Below the pieces are notes generated by a model. The model saw only the letters and a program-made list of their open reading frames with translations. It was not told where the DNA came from and did not search any database. A DNA stretch of 64,000 bases from Sphingobacterium micropteri (GTDB lineage Bacteria; Bacteroidota; Bacteroidia; Sphingobacteriales; Sphingobacteriaceae), in assembly GCF_014692515.1 (NCBI RefSeq), contig NZ_JACOIK010000004.1, forward strand, positions 62,001 through 126,000, in the 5' to 3' direction. A program made the position numbers and the translations under genes. Each line of letters begins with the position of its first letter. Within the stretch, counting starts at the first letter, position 1. Positions 17,770 through 25,564 of the stretch are shown here, in pieces.

Positions 17770-17814
17770 AAAAAATAAAGCCCGACCCCTATAATAGGTC
17801 GGGCTTTATTTTTT
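17770..17814. terminator. bidirectional terminator
   Basis: AAAAAATAAAGCCCGACC pairs perfectly with GGTCGGGCTTTATTTTTT across a 9-base loop. A-run and T-run flanks let it end both the tRNA-Ser transcript and the convergent lipoprotein gene. Confidence 0.9.
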
Positions 17815-17825
17815 GCGAAAGATGC

Positions 17826-18092
17826 TCAATTTAAACCCGGGCGGTTAATCGTATCCTTACTGTTGTCGCGGTTCAAATTATCTAATGGAACGCCGGAATT
17901 ATTTTCTAGTTGCTGATCGACAGTATCCGTATCTCGATTTCGTTCTAGATTATTCAACGGGACACCATTATCTTCGATGGGTTGCGAAAGAGAATCGGTC
18001 CTATCCGCAGATGATGGTCTTGATCCTCCGTTACAAGCGCTGAATAGTATACTCATCAGTATTATGCTTGCTAGGCAATTTTTTTTCAACAT
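17826..18092 (-). CDS. small lipoprotein with internal duplication
   Basis: The ATG at 18092 opens MLKKNCLASIILMSILFSAC, a signal sequence with lipobox LFSAC; the longer frame to 18116 places eight residues before it. The mature 68 residues are disordered and contain a duplicated motif: NGVPLNNLERNRDTDTV and SGVPLDNLNRDNSKDTI. Function unknown; it is likely anchored in the envelope. Confidence 0.65.
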   Translation of the reverse strand: MLKKNCLASIILMSILFSACNGGSRPSSADRTDSLSQPIEDNGVPLNNLERNRDTDTVDQQLENNSGVPLDNLNRDNSKDTINRPGLN

Positions 18093-18330
18093 ATCTATTT
18101 TTATAACTATGCTCATAATGTATATCTTTTTTCTTTAACGTATCGTTAGTCTTCTATATAAGAACATCTTTTATATGAAAAATGTTCGTCTGAATTTATT
18201 TTACAATCGTCTTTTTTTGACTTGATGAGACTAACAATAAAATCAACTATGCCCTACTCCTTAGACCTACATTTCGTATATTTAAGCATTTAAGTTTATC
18301 AGAGGCGACTGAAACACAAAAAAATCTGAA

Positions 18331-18690
18331 ATGAAAACAACTTCTGAACATAATGAACGAATAGCAAAAATGACATTTGCTTCCGTTTATCCCCATTACG
18401 TGATCAAAGTGAAAAACAAAGGTAGAACAATAGAAGAGTTACATCAAGTCATCGAGTGGCTAACGGGATTTGATAACAAAAAACTACAAGAACTTATTGA
18501 TGAAAACATAACCTTTGAAATATTGTTTGAGAGAGCTAATCTTAACCCTAACGCATCGCTCATAACCGGTGTAATTTGTGGCTATCGGATAGAAGAAATT
18601 GAAAACCCCTTAACAAGACAAGTCCGCTATTTAGACAAGTTGGTGGACGAACTGGCGAAAGGCAGAAAGATGGAAAAGATTTTAAGGTAA
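18331..18690 (+). CDS. DUF2200 family protein
   Basis: The 119-residue protein matches DUF2200 along its length: RIAKMTFASVYPHYVIKVKN, a Lys-Gly-Arg-Thr helix start, EVIEWLTGFD-type block (here QVIEWLTGFDNKKLQELI), NPNASLITGVICGYRIEEI and a C-terminal helix. The family is small, cytosolic and of unknown role, widespread in Bacteroidota and Firmicutes. It stands alone before tRNA-Ala. Confidence 0.8.
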   Translation: MKTTSEHNERIAKMTFASVYPHYVIKVKNKGRTIEELHQVIEWLTGFDNKKLQELIDENITFEILFERANLNPNASLITGVICGYRIEEIENPLTRQVRYLDKLVDELAKGRKMEKILR

Positions 18691-18824
18691 TAAATCCTCA
18701 TGATGATTTTTTCTATTAGGTATGATACACTTTTTTATTTTTAACGGTATGCTGCATGAACTTATTTAACATTCAGTTTGTGAATGCAAAGCATTTTATC
18801 TAAGTTTGAATGATTTTAAAAAAA

Positions 18825-18901
18825 GGGGGATTAGCTCAGCTGGCTAGAGCGTTTGGCTGGCAGCCAAAAGGTCATCGGTTCGACTCCGATATTCTCCACC
18901 A
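18825..18901 (+). tRNA. tRNA-Ala(GGC), CCA encoded
   Basis: The cloverleaf has acceptor GGGGGAT / ATTCTCC with the G3-U70 pair that marks alanine identity, anticodon arm TTTGG-CTGGCAG-CCAAA (anticodon GGC), T-arm ATCGG-TTCGACT-CCGAT and discriminator A. The three bases after the discriminator read CCA, unlike the other two tRNAs here. Confidence 0.95.
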
Positions 18902-18904
18902 TCG

Positions 18905-18942
18905 AAAATAGGCAAGGATTATTATTTAACCCTTGCCTATTT
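18905..18942. terminator. terminator between tRNA-Ala and lipocalin gene
   Basis: AAATAGGCAAGG and CCTTGCCTATTT pair perfectly across a 13-base loop and serve both converging units. Confidence 0.8.
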
Positions 18943-18946
18943 CTTA

Positions 18947-19480
18947 TTATTCCTGTAACGTCCACACCAATTTATCAATCGCATATCCTGAACGTCTAGC
19001 ATAAGCGAGATACTTCTGCTTAACATCATCCGGTATTGTTTTATCCCGTGATAGTATCCACATATAATCAAGATTTTCGCCGAACACCAAAGCATAACGA
19101 TAATCATCATCAATCATCACAACGTTATATCCGGAATAAAACGGACCGAAAAAAGAAACCTTCAAAGCCCCCTCCTCTTCTGTTCTAACGAACTTTGCTC
19201 TGCCAATGCTTTGCTTATATTTTTCTTTTGCCATATCATATCCCTGATTATTGACCTGGATACTGCTATCGTCATTCAAAGCATAGGTAGCCAGTACATT
19301 TTTAAGATTTTTTTCCCAATAAAAATCCATACGGGCAATCTCATACCACTCTCCTAGATATTTTTCCTTCTGGAAACCTTGTACCACCGCTACATTCGAT
19401 TTAACGGGCTTCAGCAAATTATATAAAGTTGTACCTGCCGCTACTGCTGCCAACAACAATAATGATTTTTTTCTATCCAT
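18947..19480 (-). CDS. bacterial lipocalin (Blc-like)
   Basis: From the ATG at 19480 the 177-residue protein begins MDRKKSLLLLAAVAAGTTLY, a membrane anchor or uncleaved signal without lipobox Cys. The lipocalin signature G-x-W is in YLGEWYEIARMD, followed by beta strands (GRAKFVRTEE, YALVFGENLDYMWILSR) and the final helix. Blc lipocalins bind fatty acids or lysophospholipids in the envelope. The longer frame to 19552 adds 24 non-signal residues and is not preferred. Confidence 0.85.
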   Translation of the reverse strand: MDRKKSLLLLAAVAAGTTLYNLLKPVKSNVAVVQGFQKEKYLGEWYEIARMDFYWEKNLKNVLATYALNDDSSIQVNNQGYDMAKEKYKQSIGRAKFVRTEEEGALKVSFFGPFYSGYNVVMIDDDYRYALVFGENLDYMWILSRDKTIPDDVKQKYLAYARRSGYAIDKLVWTLQE

Positions 19481-19601
19481 ACAGACTAAACCAAAAAGTG
19501 TTATAAAAGTTTGGCTATTAATTGATAGTTTTGGAAAACTTTCATGAGACATCTATGAAGTTTTTAGTAATCACTGGCAGTAACATTTTCAGCAAAAGAT
19601 A

Positions 19602-20066
19602 TTGTATTCAAAAGAGGAAGCAAAAAAATTAAAAGAGCAGTTTTGGACAAGTTTTGGTCGGTTTATGTCCTTGGTTCCAAATGAAGACGGGTTAAAAATC
19701 AATTGGGTTAATTATAAGACAGGCATCAAACATCTTTACTTCCGTATGGAAGCAGACCATAAAACTGCAAAAATTTATGTAGCAATCAGCCATCCAGATG
19801 AAGGTATACGGGAATTGATGTTTACGCAATTTAAAGAATACAAAAATGTATTGCATGCCGAACTTGGAGAAGAGTGGATATGGAGTGAAAACCACTATGA
19901 TGAATACGGCAAAAACACCACTCGTATCGGAATAGAACTCGACAAAAACGTTTCCGTTTTTAAAGCAGAGGATTGGCCTACCTTGATCAATTTCTTCAAA
20001 CCACGTATTATCGCTTTAGACCAATTTTGGAGTAACGCAAAATATGGGTTTGAACTATTTAAATAG
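19602..20066 (+). CDS. DUF4268 family protein with TTG start
   Basis: The protein, MYSKEEAKKLKEQFWTSFGR..., fits the usual N-terminus of DUF4268 proteins exactly, but its start codon is TTG at 19602; no ATG is available in frame upstream. At 154 residues it is normal length. DUF4268 has a PD-(D/E)XK-like alpha/beta pattern and unknown role. Its 3' end overlaps the convergent BASS transporter gene by 8 bases. Confidence 0.75.
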   Translation: MYSKEEAKKLKEQFWTSFGRFMSLVPNEDGLKINWVNYKTGIKHLYFRMEADHKTAKIYVAISHPDEGIRELMFTQFKEYKNVLHAELGEEWIWSENHYDEYGKNTTRIGIELDKNVSVFKAEDWPTLINFFKPRIIALDQFWSNAKYGFELFK

Positions 20067-21027
20067 TATCTTCACGATGATATCGTTGTGCTATCACCGT
20101 AACGACCAATATCTGAAAAGCATGGAAAATCATTAGCGGCAAAAAATATAGACCTGCGCTAATGGAGTGGGCAAACAGAAATTTTCCAAATACCGACCCG
20201 TGAGTCAATGATTTTTTTGAACCACAGAACAAGGCCGTTATACAATCTTCCCTATTGAAGTTGAGGACAAATTTAGCGAACACATAAATCAATCCGTAGA
20301 CAAGTATAAACAATAGCACTACACCTACAAAAGTCCATAGCAAATATAACTTCCCCATGCTTTCAAACACGCCACTTACAAATGATTCAGCGAAACTACA
20401 ATAGACAATGAGTAAAATAACGGATTTGTCGAACAACGTTAATTGTCGATTATATCTTAAAGCCCATTTACCCAAATACGGCTGCAATAGTAGCCCTGCA
20501 ATAACCGGGATAATAATTTCCTTTATCAAACCCCAATACACATCACCAAAAACATCAATCTCACCAAAATCAAGAAAAAACTGCATCCATAATGGCGTAA
20601 TAATCACACCTATCAATCCCGATATACTAGCATTGAAAATCGCGGCCGAAATATTCCCTCGGGCAATGGAAACCATCACCACAGAAGAAGACACTGTGGA
20701 TGGCAATGCTGCCAAAAAGAAAAAAGAGAGCCAAAAATCGTACTGTAATTCGTTTTGGACAAATGGATAAAATGGTAGTAAGAGCAGCGGAAATAGGACA
20801 AAGGTTGCACCTTGTACCAGTAGGTGAAGTTTCCAATTGCGTAGTCCTACTTTCAATTGTTGGAAACTTAATTTAAGTCCGTAGAAAAAGAAGATCAGGG
20901 ATACACCGATGCTTGTTGTCCATCCGATTATCTGTCCGCCCTGCCACAGATATAGCTGCGGAAAGTAATAAGCTAAAACAATGAAACAAAATAGAGCCAG
21001 AATAAAGCCATCGAATTTCAGTTTCAT
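20059..21027 (-). CDS. bile-acid/sodium symporter-like (SBF-like) transporter
   Basis: The 322-residue protein has about 10 membrane helices in the BASS/SBF-like order: GVSLIFFFYGLKLSFQQL near helix 2, ALPSTVSSSVVMVSIARGN (substrate-crossover region) and NASISGLIGVIITPLWMQF. Family members couple sodium to organic-anion uptake; the substrate is not evident. Near the C-terminus, FCGSKKSLTHGSVFGK is the conserved cytosolic block of this subfamily. A palindromic repeat lies directly upstream. Confidence 0.85.
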   Translation of the reverse strand: MKLKFDGFILALFCFIVLAYYFPQLYLWQGGQIIGWTTSIGVSLIFFFYGLKLSFQQLKVGLRNWKLHLLVQGATFVLFPLLLLPFYPFVQNELQYDFWLSFFFLAALPSTVSSSVVMVSIARGNISAAIFNASISGLIGVIITPLWMQFFLDFGEIDVFGDVYWGLIKEIIIPVIAGLLLQPYLGKWALRYNRQLTLFDKSVILLIVYCSFAESFVSGVFESMGKLYLLWTFVGVVLLFILVYGLIYVFAKFVLNFNREDCITALFCGSKKSLTHGSVFGKFLFAHSISAGLYFLPLMIFHAFQILVVTVIAQRYHREDTI

Positions 21028-21042
21028 ACAGATCTATATGAA

Positions 21043-21070
21043 GTAGAGACGCAACATGTTGCGTCTCTAC
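21043..21070. repeat. 28-bp perfect palindrome, copy 1
   Basis: GTAGAGACGCAACA followed by its exact reverse complement. The identical 28 bases recur at 50499-50526, about 29 kb away. It lies between the aspartate aminotransferase stop and the BASS transporter start and could act as a terminator. Similar GTAGAGACGC palindromes are dispersed in many Bacteroidota genomes. Confidence 0.85.
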
Positions 21071-21101
21071 TAATATTTAACATATTCGTAGACAAAAAAT
21101 G

Positions 21102-22310
21102 CTAAGAAGACAACCTTCCTAACGCCTCTTTTATCCGCCGAAGAGCCTCCTTCAAGTTTTCATCTGAAGCAGCATACGAAAGACGGATGTAGTTGTTATT
21201 TCCAAAAGAATCACCTCCAACCGTTGCGACATGTCCTTCATTGAGCAGATATAGCGCAAGATCTGAGGAATCTTTAATTACATTGCCTTGTGCATCTTTT
21301 TTTCCAAAAAACGAACTGATTTCGGGGAAGAAATAAAATGCTCCTTCTGGGAGATTTGTTTTCACTCCCGGAATATCATTCAATAAATCATATACCAGTT
21401 GGCGTCTGCGTAAAAATGCTTCTTTCATTTCATTTACGCTTTCCAACCCATCATTATAAGCAATAATACCTGCTCGTTGTGCAATGGAACAAGTCCCAGA
21501 AGTCGTTTGTCCCTGTAATTTATCGTTCGCGGCAGCAATTTCCTTATTGGCAGCTATATACCCTAAACGCCAACCTGTCATCGCAAAAGCCTTGGAAAAA
21601 CCATTTACAATGATAACGCGATCACGGATAGATTCGAATTGGGCGATAGATTCATGTTTGTCGATAAAATTAATATGTTCATAAATTTCGTCAGACAAGA
21701 TGAAAATATGGGGATATTTCTCGAAAACCTTAGCTAATGCTGCTAATTCTTCCTTGCTATAAACCGAACCTGTTGGATTACAAGGTGAAGAGAACATAAA
21801 CAATTTTGTTTTCGGCGTAATAGCTGCTTCCAATTGCGCAGCAGTGATCTTGAAATCCGAATCAATATCCGTATCGATAAATACGGATTTTCCTTCTGCC
21901 AAAACGACCATCTCTGAATAAGAGACCCAGTATGGTGTAGGGATAATAACCTCATCACCGGGATTGATCAATGTCAAGATAACGTTAGAAAGTGATTGTT
22001 TCGCACCCGTAGAAACCACAATCTGCGAAGGCTCATAATCCAACCCGTTTTCATTTTTCAATTTGTTCACAATGGCTTGGCGGAGTTCTGGATAACCCGG
22101 TACCGGAGAATAACGTGTATAGTTTTCGTCTAGCGCTTTTTTTGCTGCATCCTTCACGTTATCGGGTGTATTAAAGTCTGGCTCTCCTACACTCAAACTA
22201 ATAACGTTAATACCTTTAGAGGCTAATTCGCGCCCTAATTTTGTCATTTTTAAGGTCGCTGATTCGGATAAATTATTAATCCTATCTGATAAATATGATG
22301 TCGTACTCAT
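21102..22310 (-). CDS. aspC: class I/II aminotransferase, aspartate aminotransferase type
   Basis: The 402-residue protein is a fold-type I PLP enzyme of the AspAT-Ib group: SVGEPDFNTPDNVKDAA, YSPVPGYPELR, FSSPCNPTGSVYSKEEL, DEIYEHINF and the PLP lysine at residue 240 in GFSKAFAMTGWRLGY. It interconverts aspartate and oxaloacetate with glutamate/2-oxoglutarate in the cytoplasm. It is divergent from the glycosylasparaginase gene, whose product is aspartate, so both may feed the same pool. Symbol by function, not by proof of orthology. Confidence 0.9.
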   Translation of the reverse strand: MSTTSYLSDRINNLSESATLKMTKLGRELASKGINVISLSVGEPDFNTPDNVKDAAKKALDENYTRYSPVPGYPELRQAIVNKLKNENGLDYEPSQIVVSTGAKQSLSNVILTLINPGDEVIIPTPYWVSYSEMVVLAEGKSVFIDTDIDSDFKITAAQLEAAITPKTKLFMFSSPCNPTGSVYSKEELAALAKVFEKYPHIFILSDEIYEHINFIDKHESIAQFESIRDRVIIVNGFSKAFAMTGWRLGYIAANKEIAAANDKLQGQTTSGTCSIAQRAGIIAYNDGLESVNEMKEAFLRRRQLVYDLLNDIPGVKTNLPEGAFYFFPEISSFFGKKDAQGNVIKDSSDLALYLLNEGHVATVGGDSFGNNNYIRLSYAASDENLKEALRRIKEALGRLSS

Positions 22311-22421
22311 GATGTTACAAACCTAAATAAAATGCTTTGTATTCACCAATGCCTAGGCTATTTTTTTATGAGTAATTCATTTTTTATAGGGATTTCGTTA
22401 GGTTTTTCTAGATTTGTTCAT

Positions 22422-23408
22422 ATGGATTCGCGGAGAAAATTTTTAAAAAATATGGGCGTTGGTTCGCTCCTGCTTGGATTACATCCCAGTTATGCCCAAC
22501 AGCTAAAACCGCTACAGAGCCCGATAAACAAACCTATCGTTCTTTCCACTTGGGATTTTGGGTTGAAAGCGAATATAGAAGCGTGGAAAATTCTTTCTAC
22601 AGGAGGACGTGCATTAGATGCTGTCGAACAGGGAGTACGTTATACCGAAGCTGACGCTACCGAGCGCAGCGTAGGTTACGGAGGGCGTCCGGATAGAGAC
22701 GGTAAAGTGACGTTGGACGCTTGTATTATGGATGAAAATGCAAATATTGGATCTGTAGCTGCGCTAGAAGGGGTAAAACATGCTATATCAGTAGCCCGGG
22801 CAGTAATGGAAAAAACACCACATGTGATGCTCGTTGGCGACGGCGCACAACAGTTTGCACAAGAACAAGGATTTCCATTAGAAAACCTATTAACGGAAGT
22901 TTCGGAAAAAGAATGGCGGGAATGGCTCAAAACAGCAAAGTACGAACCTGTTGTCAATATTGAAAACCATGATACCATAGGCATGATTGCATTAGACGCA
23001 GACGGCAATCTTTCGGGAGCCTGTACAACCAGCGGCATGGCTTTTAAGATGCATGGACGGGTTGGCGATTCCCCTATTATTGGCGCGGGACTATATGTCG
23101 ACAACGAAGTGGGGGCAGCTACAGCCACTGGACACGGCGAAGAAGTTGTCCGCACAGTAGGTTCACATCTGGTGGTGGAATTAATGCGCCAAGGTCACAC
23201 GCCTCAAAAAGCTTGTGAAGAGGCGGTAAATCGAATTATTAATTTCACCAAAAACCGGAAGAAAACATTAGATAACATACAGGTTGGATTTATTGCCCTT
23301 AGTAAACAAGGAGAATATGGTGCATATTGTATACATGGCGGCTTTAATTATGCGAAGTATGACTATGTCGGAAATGAACTTATATTTTCTCCACATTATC
23401 TCAAATAA
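22422..23408 (+). CDS. glycosylasparaginase (N4-GlcNAc-asparaginase), Tat-exported
   Basis: The start at 22422 gives MDSRRKFLKNMGVGSLLLGL, with RRKFLK as twin-arginine motif, and a cleavage site near SYAQQ. The body is an N-terminal-nucleophile hydrolase: autocleavage before Thr185 in NHDTIGMIALD, and HGRVGDSPIIGAGLYVDN plus ATGHGEEVVR of the active site. This is close to the glycosylasparaginase of Elizabethkingia meningoseptica, which splits GlcNAc-Asn from N-glycans. It is followed after 2 bases by cutC, so one operon is likely. A plain isoaspartyl peptidase is the alternative. Confidence 0.88.
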   Translation: MDSRRKFLKNMGVGSLLLGLHPSYAQQLKPLQSPINKPIVLSTWDFGLKANIEAWKILSTGGRALDAVEQGVRYTEADATERSVGYGGRPDRDGKVTLDACIMDENANIGSVAALEGVKHAISVARAVMEKTPHVMLVGDGAQQFAQEQGFPLENLLTEVSEKEWREWLKTAKYEPVVNIENHDTIGMIALDADGNLSGACTTSGMAFKMHGRVGDSPIIGAGLYVDNEVGAATATGHGEEVVRTVGSHLVVELMRQGHTPQKACEEAVNRIINFTKNRKKTLDNIQVGFIALSKQGEYGAYCIHGGFNYAKYDYVGNELIFSPHYLK

Positions 23409-23410
23409 AG

Positions 23411-24082
23411 ATGCCCAAAATAGAAATTGCCTGTTTTAATACACAAGCAGCACGGATAGCACAACAGTACGGCGCTGACCGTGTAGAGTTTTGTACCAAT
23501 ATGCAAGTCGGTGGGACAAGCCCCGATTTGCAGGAGACAGAAATCGTACGCCGCGAATTAAAAATTACACTCAACGTTATGGTAAGACCCCGAGGTGGTA
23601 ATTTTGTGTATTCGGATCACGAGTTTACGCAAATGCAAAAAGACATAGCCCTATATGATGCATTAGGCGTGGATGGTTTTGTATTTGGTGTCCTGGATTC
23701 GGCAGGGAATATTGATAGACGACGAAACGGGGCATTAGTTAGATTGGCGGGTGGAAAACCTTGCACTTTTCATAGGGCGTTTGATGAGGTCACGGACAGC
23801 ATAGAAGCATTAGAAGATATTATCGATTGTGGTTTTTCGACAGTCCTCACTTCTGGCTGTGCGCCCAATGTAGATTTAGGAAAGGAGGAATTGAAACGTT
23901 TGGTACAGCAAGCTCGTAGCCGTATTCTTATTATGCCTGGCGGAGGTTTACGCTCCACCAATATTGGGCATATTTGGCAGGAAACAGGTACCGAATATTT
24001 TCATTCGTCGGCCATCACGGATGGGACAGAAACAGCGGTCGCTGAAGAAGTAGCGGCATTGGTGAAAGCAGTTAAATTATAA
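23411..24082 (+). CDS. cutC: CutC family protein
   Basis: The 223-residue TIM-barrel protein starts MPKIEIACFNTQAARIAQQY and shows ADRVEFCTNMQVGGTSPDL, VMVRPRGGNFVYSD, FHRAFDEVTDS, TSGCAPN and IMPGGGLRSTNI, the full CutC signature. CutC was named for copper homeostasis, but its reaction is not established and the copper role is doubted. It shares an operon with glycosylasparaginase, suggesting glycan or sugar-related metabolism. Length is normal. Confidence 0.9.
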   Translation: MPKIEIACFNTQAARIAQQYGADRVEFCTNMQVGGTSPDLQETEIVRRELKITLNVMVRPRGGNFVYSDHEFTQMQKDIALYDALGVDGFVFGVLDSAGNIDRRRNGALVRLAGGKPCTFHRAFDEVTDSIEALEDIIDCGFSTVLTSGCAPNVDLGKEELKRLVQQARSRILIMPGGGLRSTNIGHIWQETGTEYFHSSAITDGTETAVAEEVAALVKAVKL

Positions 24083-24092
24083 CTGCTTTTTT
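24065..24092 (+). terminator. terminator overlapping cutC stop
   Basis: AAAGCAGTTA-AATTA-TAACTGCTTT then TTT; the cutC TAA lies in the right arm. Confidence 0.8.
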
Positions 24093-24132
24093 ATTTAGGC
24101 CTATGGAAGATAGTTATTACCCTTTGTGGAAA

Positions 24133-24861
24133 CTATACGAGATACTTCAAGCCTAGACGTAAACCATAACCGATTGCTATCCCAATAACAAAACTAGCTA
24201 AGGTACCTACGAGGATGTATTCCGTAAACTTCGTGTCCTTAGCATTAGTTAAGTCACCAAAACGGAAAATAGATTTTGCGCCCAAAAGAAATCCTATACC
24301 CGACAGGAATCCTACCTGTATAAAAAGGACGATCAGCAACCGTTCCATAATACCAATCAGCATCCCGGCGTCGACAAGAGAATTTTTCGGCTTGTTCACA
24401 ACATCCGCTTCGGACGTCCATTTGCTGAAGAAAACCCTTAACATAATCGGACTAACAAACACCGTTAACACAAAAGCTAAAACATATAATAGGCTTTTTG
24501 CGGAAAATAACGTTTCCCAATTGACAGGTAAGCCATATGTATACCATACAACGGCAACCAATGACAGGATATGTAACGTTTGATCTGCTATGAATAACAA
24601 AAACGTACGTCGTGGAAATTTTTTCTCAAAATAAATCTTAGCACTATCGATCAACAGATGCACACAGCTTATAAATAATATTATTTGCCATTGGTCGGAT
24701 AGTTCCGGGATGAAAAACAGGACCAGCAGCATGGTATGCATCGCAATATGTATCAGCAAATAAAGGATGTGATCTTTGCGTTTCTGCACCCAGCTTTTGG
24801 GTTGTAAGACGAAATCACCTATAAAATGAGCCAGCAACAGTTTTAAAAATAAAATACTCAT
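24133..24861 (-). CDS. DUF3307 membrane protein (SatE-type partner)
   Basis: The 242-residue protein from ATG 24861 begins MSILFLKLLLAHFIGDFVLQ, the DUF3307 hallmark (AH-x-x-x-D-F-x-x-Q), and has about six membrane helices with two further His/Asp-bearing stretches (HIAMHTMLL, HLLIDSAKIYFE). The conserved His and Asp could form a membrane active site, but activity is unknown. It overlaps the SatD-like gene by ATGA (24858-24861). SatD and DUF3307 genes are a recurring pair. Confidence 0.8.
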   Translation of the reverse strand: MSILFLKLLLAHFIGDFVLQPKSWVQKRKDHILYLLIHIAMHTMLLVLFFIPELSDQWQIILFISCVHLLIDSAKIYFEKKFPRRTFLLFIADQTLHILSLVAVVWYTYGLPVNWETLFSAKSLLYVLAFVLTVFVSPIMLRVFFSKWTSEADVVNKPKNSLVDAGMLIGIMERLLIVLFIQVGFLSGIGFLLGAKSIFRFGDLTNAKDTKFTEYILVGTLASFVIGIAIGYGLRLGLKYLV

Positions 24862-25448
24862 AACGCTAACATTTCTTTTGTACAATAGTCCAATGCGCGT
24901 TGTATTTTAGCATAGCTCGCTTTTTGCAATTCGGTGCTCACTTGACTTTGATATTTCTTGTCTAATATTTTAGCCAATTCAGCTTGGTTAGCTCCCTCAT
25001 TCTGGAATGCCGCTTTCACCGTTTCGGCTATATTAGGTGTCCATCGGGTAGTCAATTCTGCGACTAAAGGTAATATCACATTACATACGGCATCAAGCTT
25101 GGGATAAGCCGATTTAAAAAATATTGTTTCCTTTTTTAGTTCTTCAAAAGCTTCTCCAGAATAAGTAAGTGCGGAACCAAAGGAGTTTTTAATATGCGGG
25201 GCATCGTATTCCTTGGTTCCGATACCAATACCAATACGTACATCTAAATTATACGCCAGCATAGCAGCTTTAATATAGACGGTAGCTGTTAATACATTTT
25301 GGCGTGTGAGCTCCGCTTGGAAACTATCTCCTCGAAAAATATCAAATTTATCCGAATATAGTCCTATGGCTTCCTCCAATGCCGGCATCCATACTTTCGG
25401 ATCTACAGAGCGCGATTTGATTATATCACCTGATATTACAGCTATCAT
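24858..25448 (-). CDS. SatD-family protein with HTH
   Basis: The 196-residue protein begins MIAVISGDIIKSRSVDPKVW and contains DIFRGDSFQAELTRQNVL, DVRIGIGIGTK and SGEAFEELKK, all typical of SatD proteins, whose N-terminal part resembles a nucleotide-cyclase-like fold. The C-terminal QAELAKILDKKYQSQVSTEL is a helix-turn-helix. The upstream region (25497-25563) has a cluster of AGTGATAAT half-sites, so the protein may regulate its own operon. It is translationally coupled to DUF3307. Function unknown. Confidence 0.75.
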   Translation of the reverse strand: MIAVISGDIIKSRSVDPKVWMPALEEAIGLYSDKFDIFRGDSFQAELTRQNVLTATVYIKAAMLAYNLDVRIGIGIGTKEYDAPHIKNSFGSALTYSGEAFEELKKETIFFKSAYPKLDAVCNVILPLVAELTTRWTPNIAETVKAAFQNEGANQAELAKILDKKYQSQVSTELQKASYAKIQRALDYCTKEMLAL

Positions 25449-25496
25449 ATAACGACTTTTACGTAAAGATAAGTATACAACAGCATATCAGCAAAA

Positions 25497-25563
25497 TTAG
25501 TGATAATTAAAATTATCACTAAAAACGATGATAAATCAAAATACCACTAAAAACAGTGATAAT
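25497..25563. promoter_or_regulatory. palindrome and repeated half-sites upstream of satD-like operon
   Basis: TTAGTGATAATT-AA-AATTATCACTAA (25497-25522) is a palindrome with 12-bp arms. The half-site AGTGATAAT recurs directly at 25555-25563, and a degenerate version is at 25526-25536. The cluster starts 49 bases upstream of the SatD-like start, fitting an operator with several sites. The regulator, perhaps SatD itself, is inferred. Confidence 0.6.
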
Positions 25564-25564
25564 A

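Noticed and set aside
22676..23155. 159-codon minus-strand open frame inside the glycosylasparaginase gene
   Set aside because: Antisense shadow of a strongly conserved enzyme; Ser/Pro-rich translation without motif.
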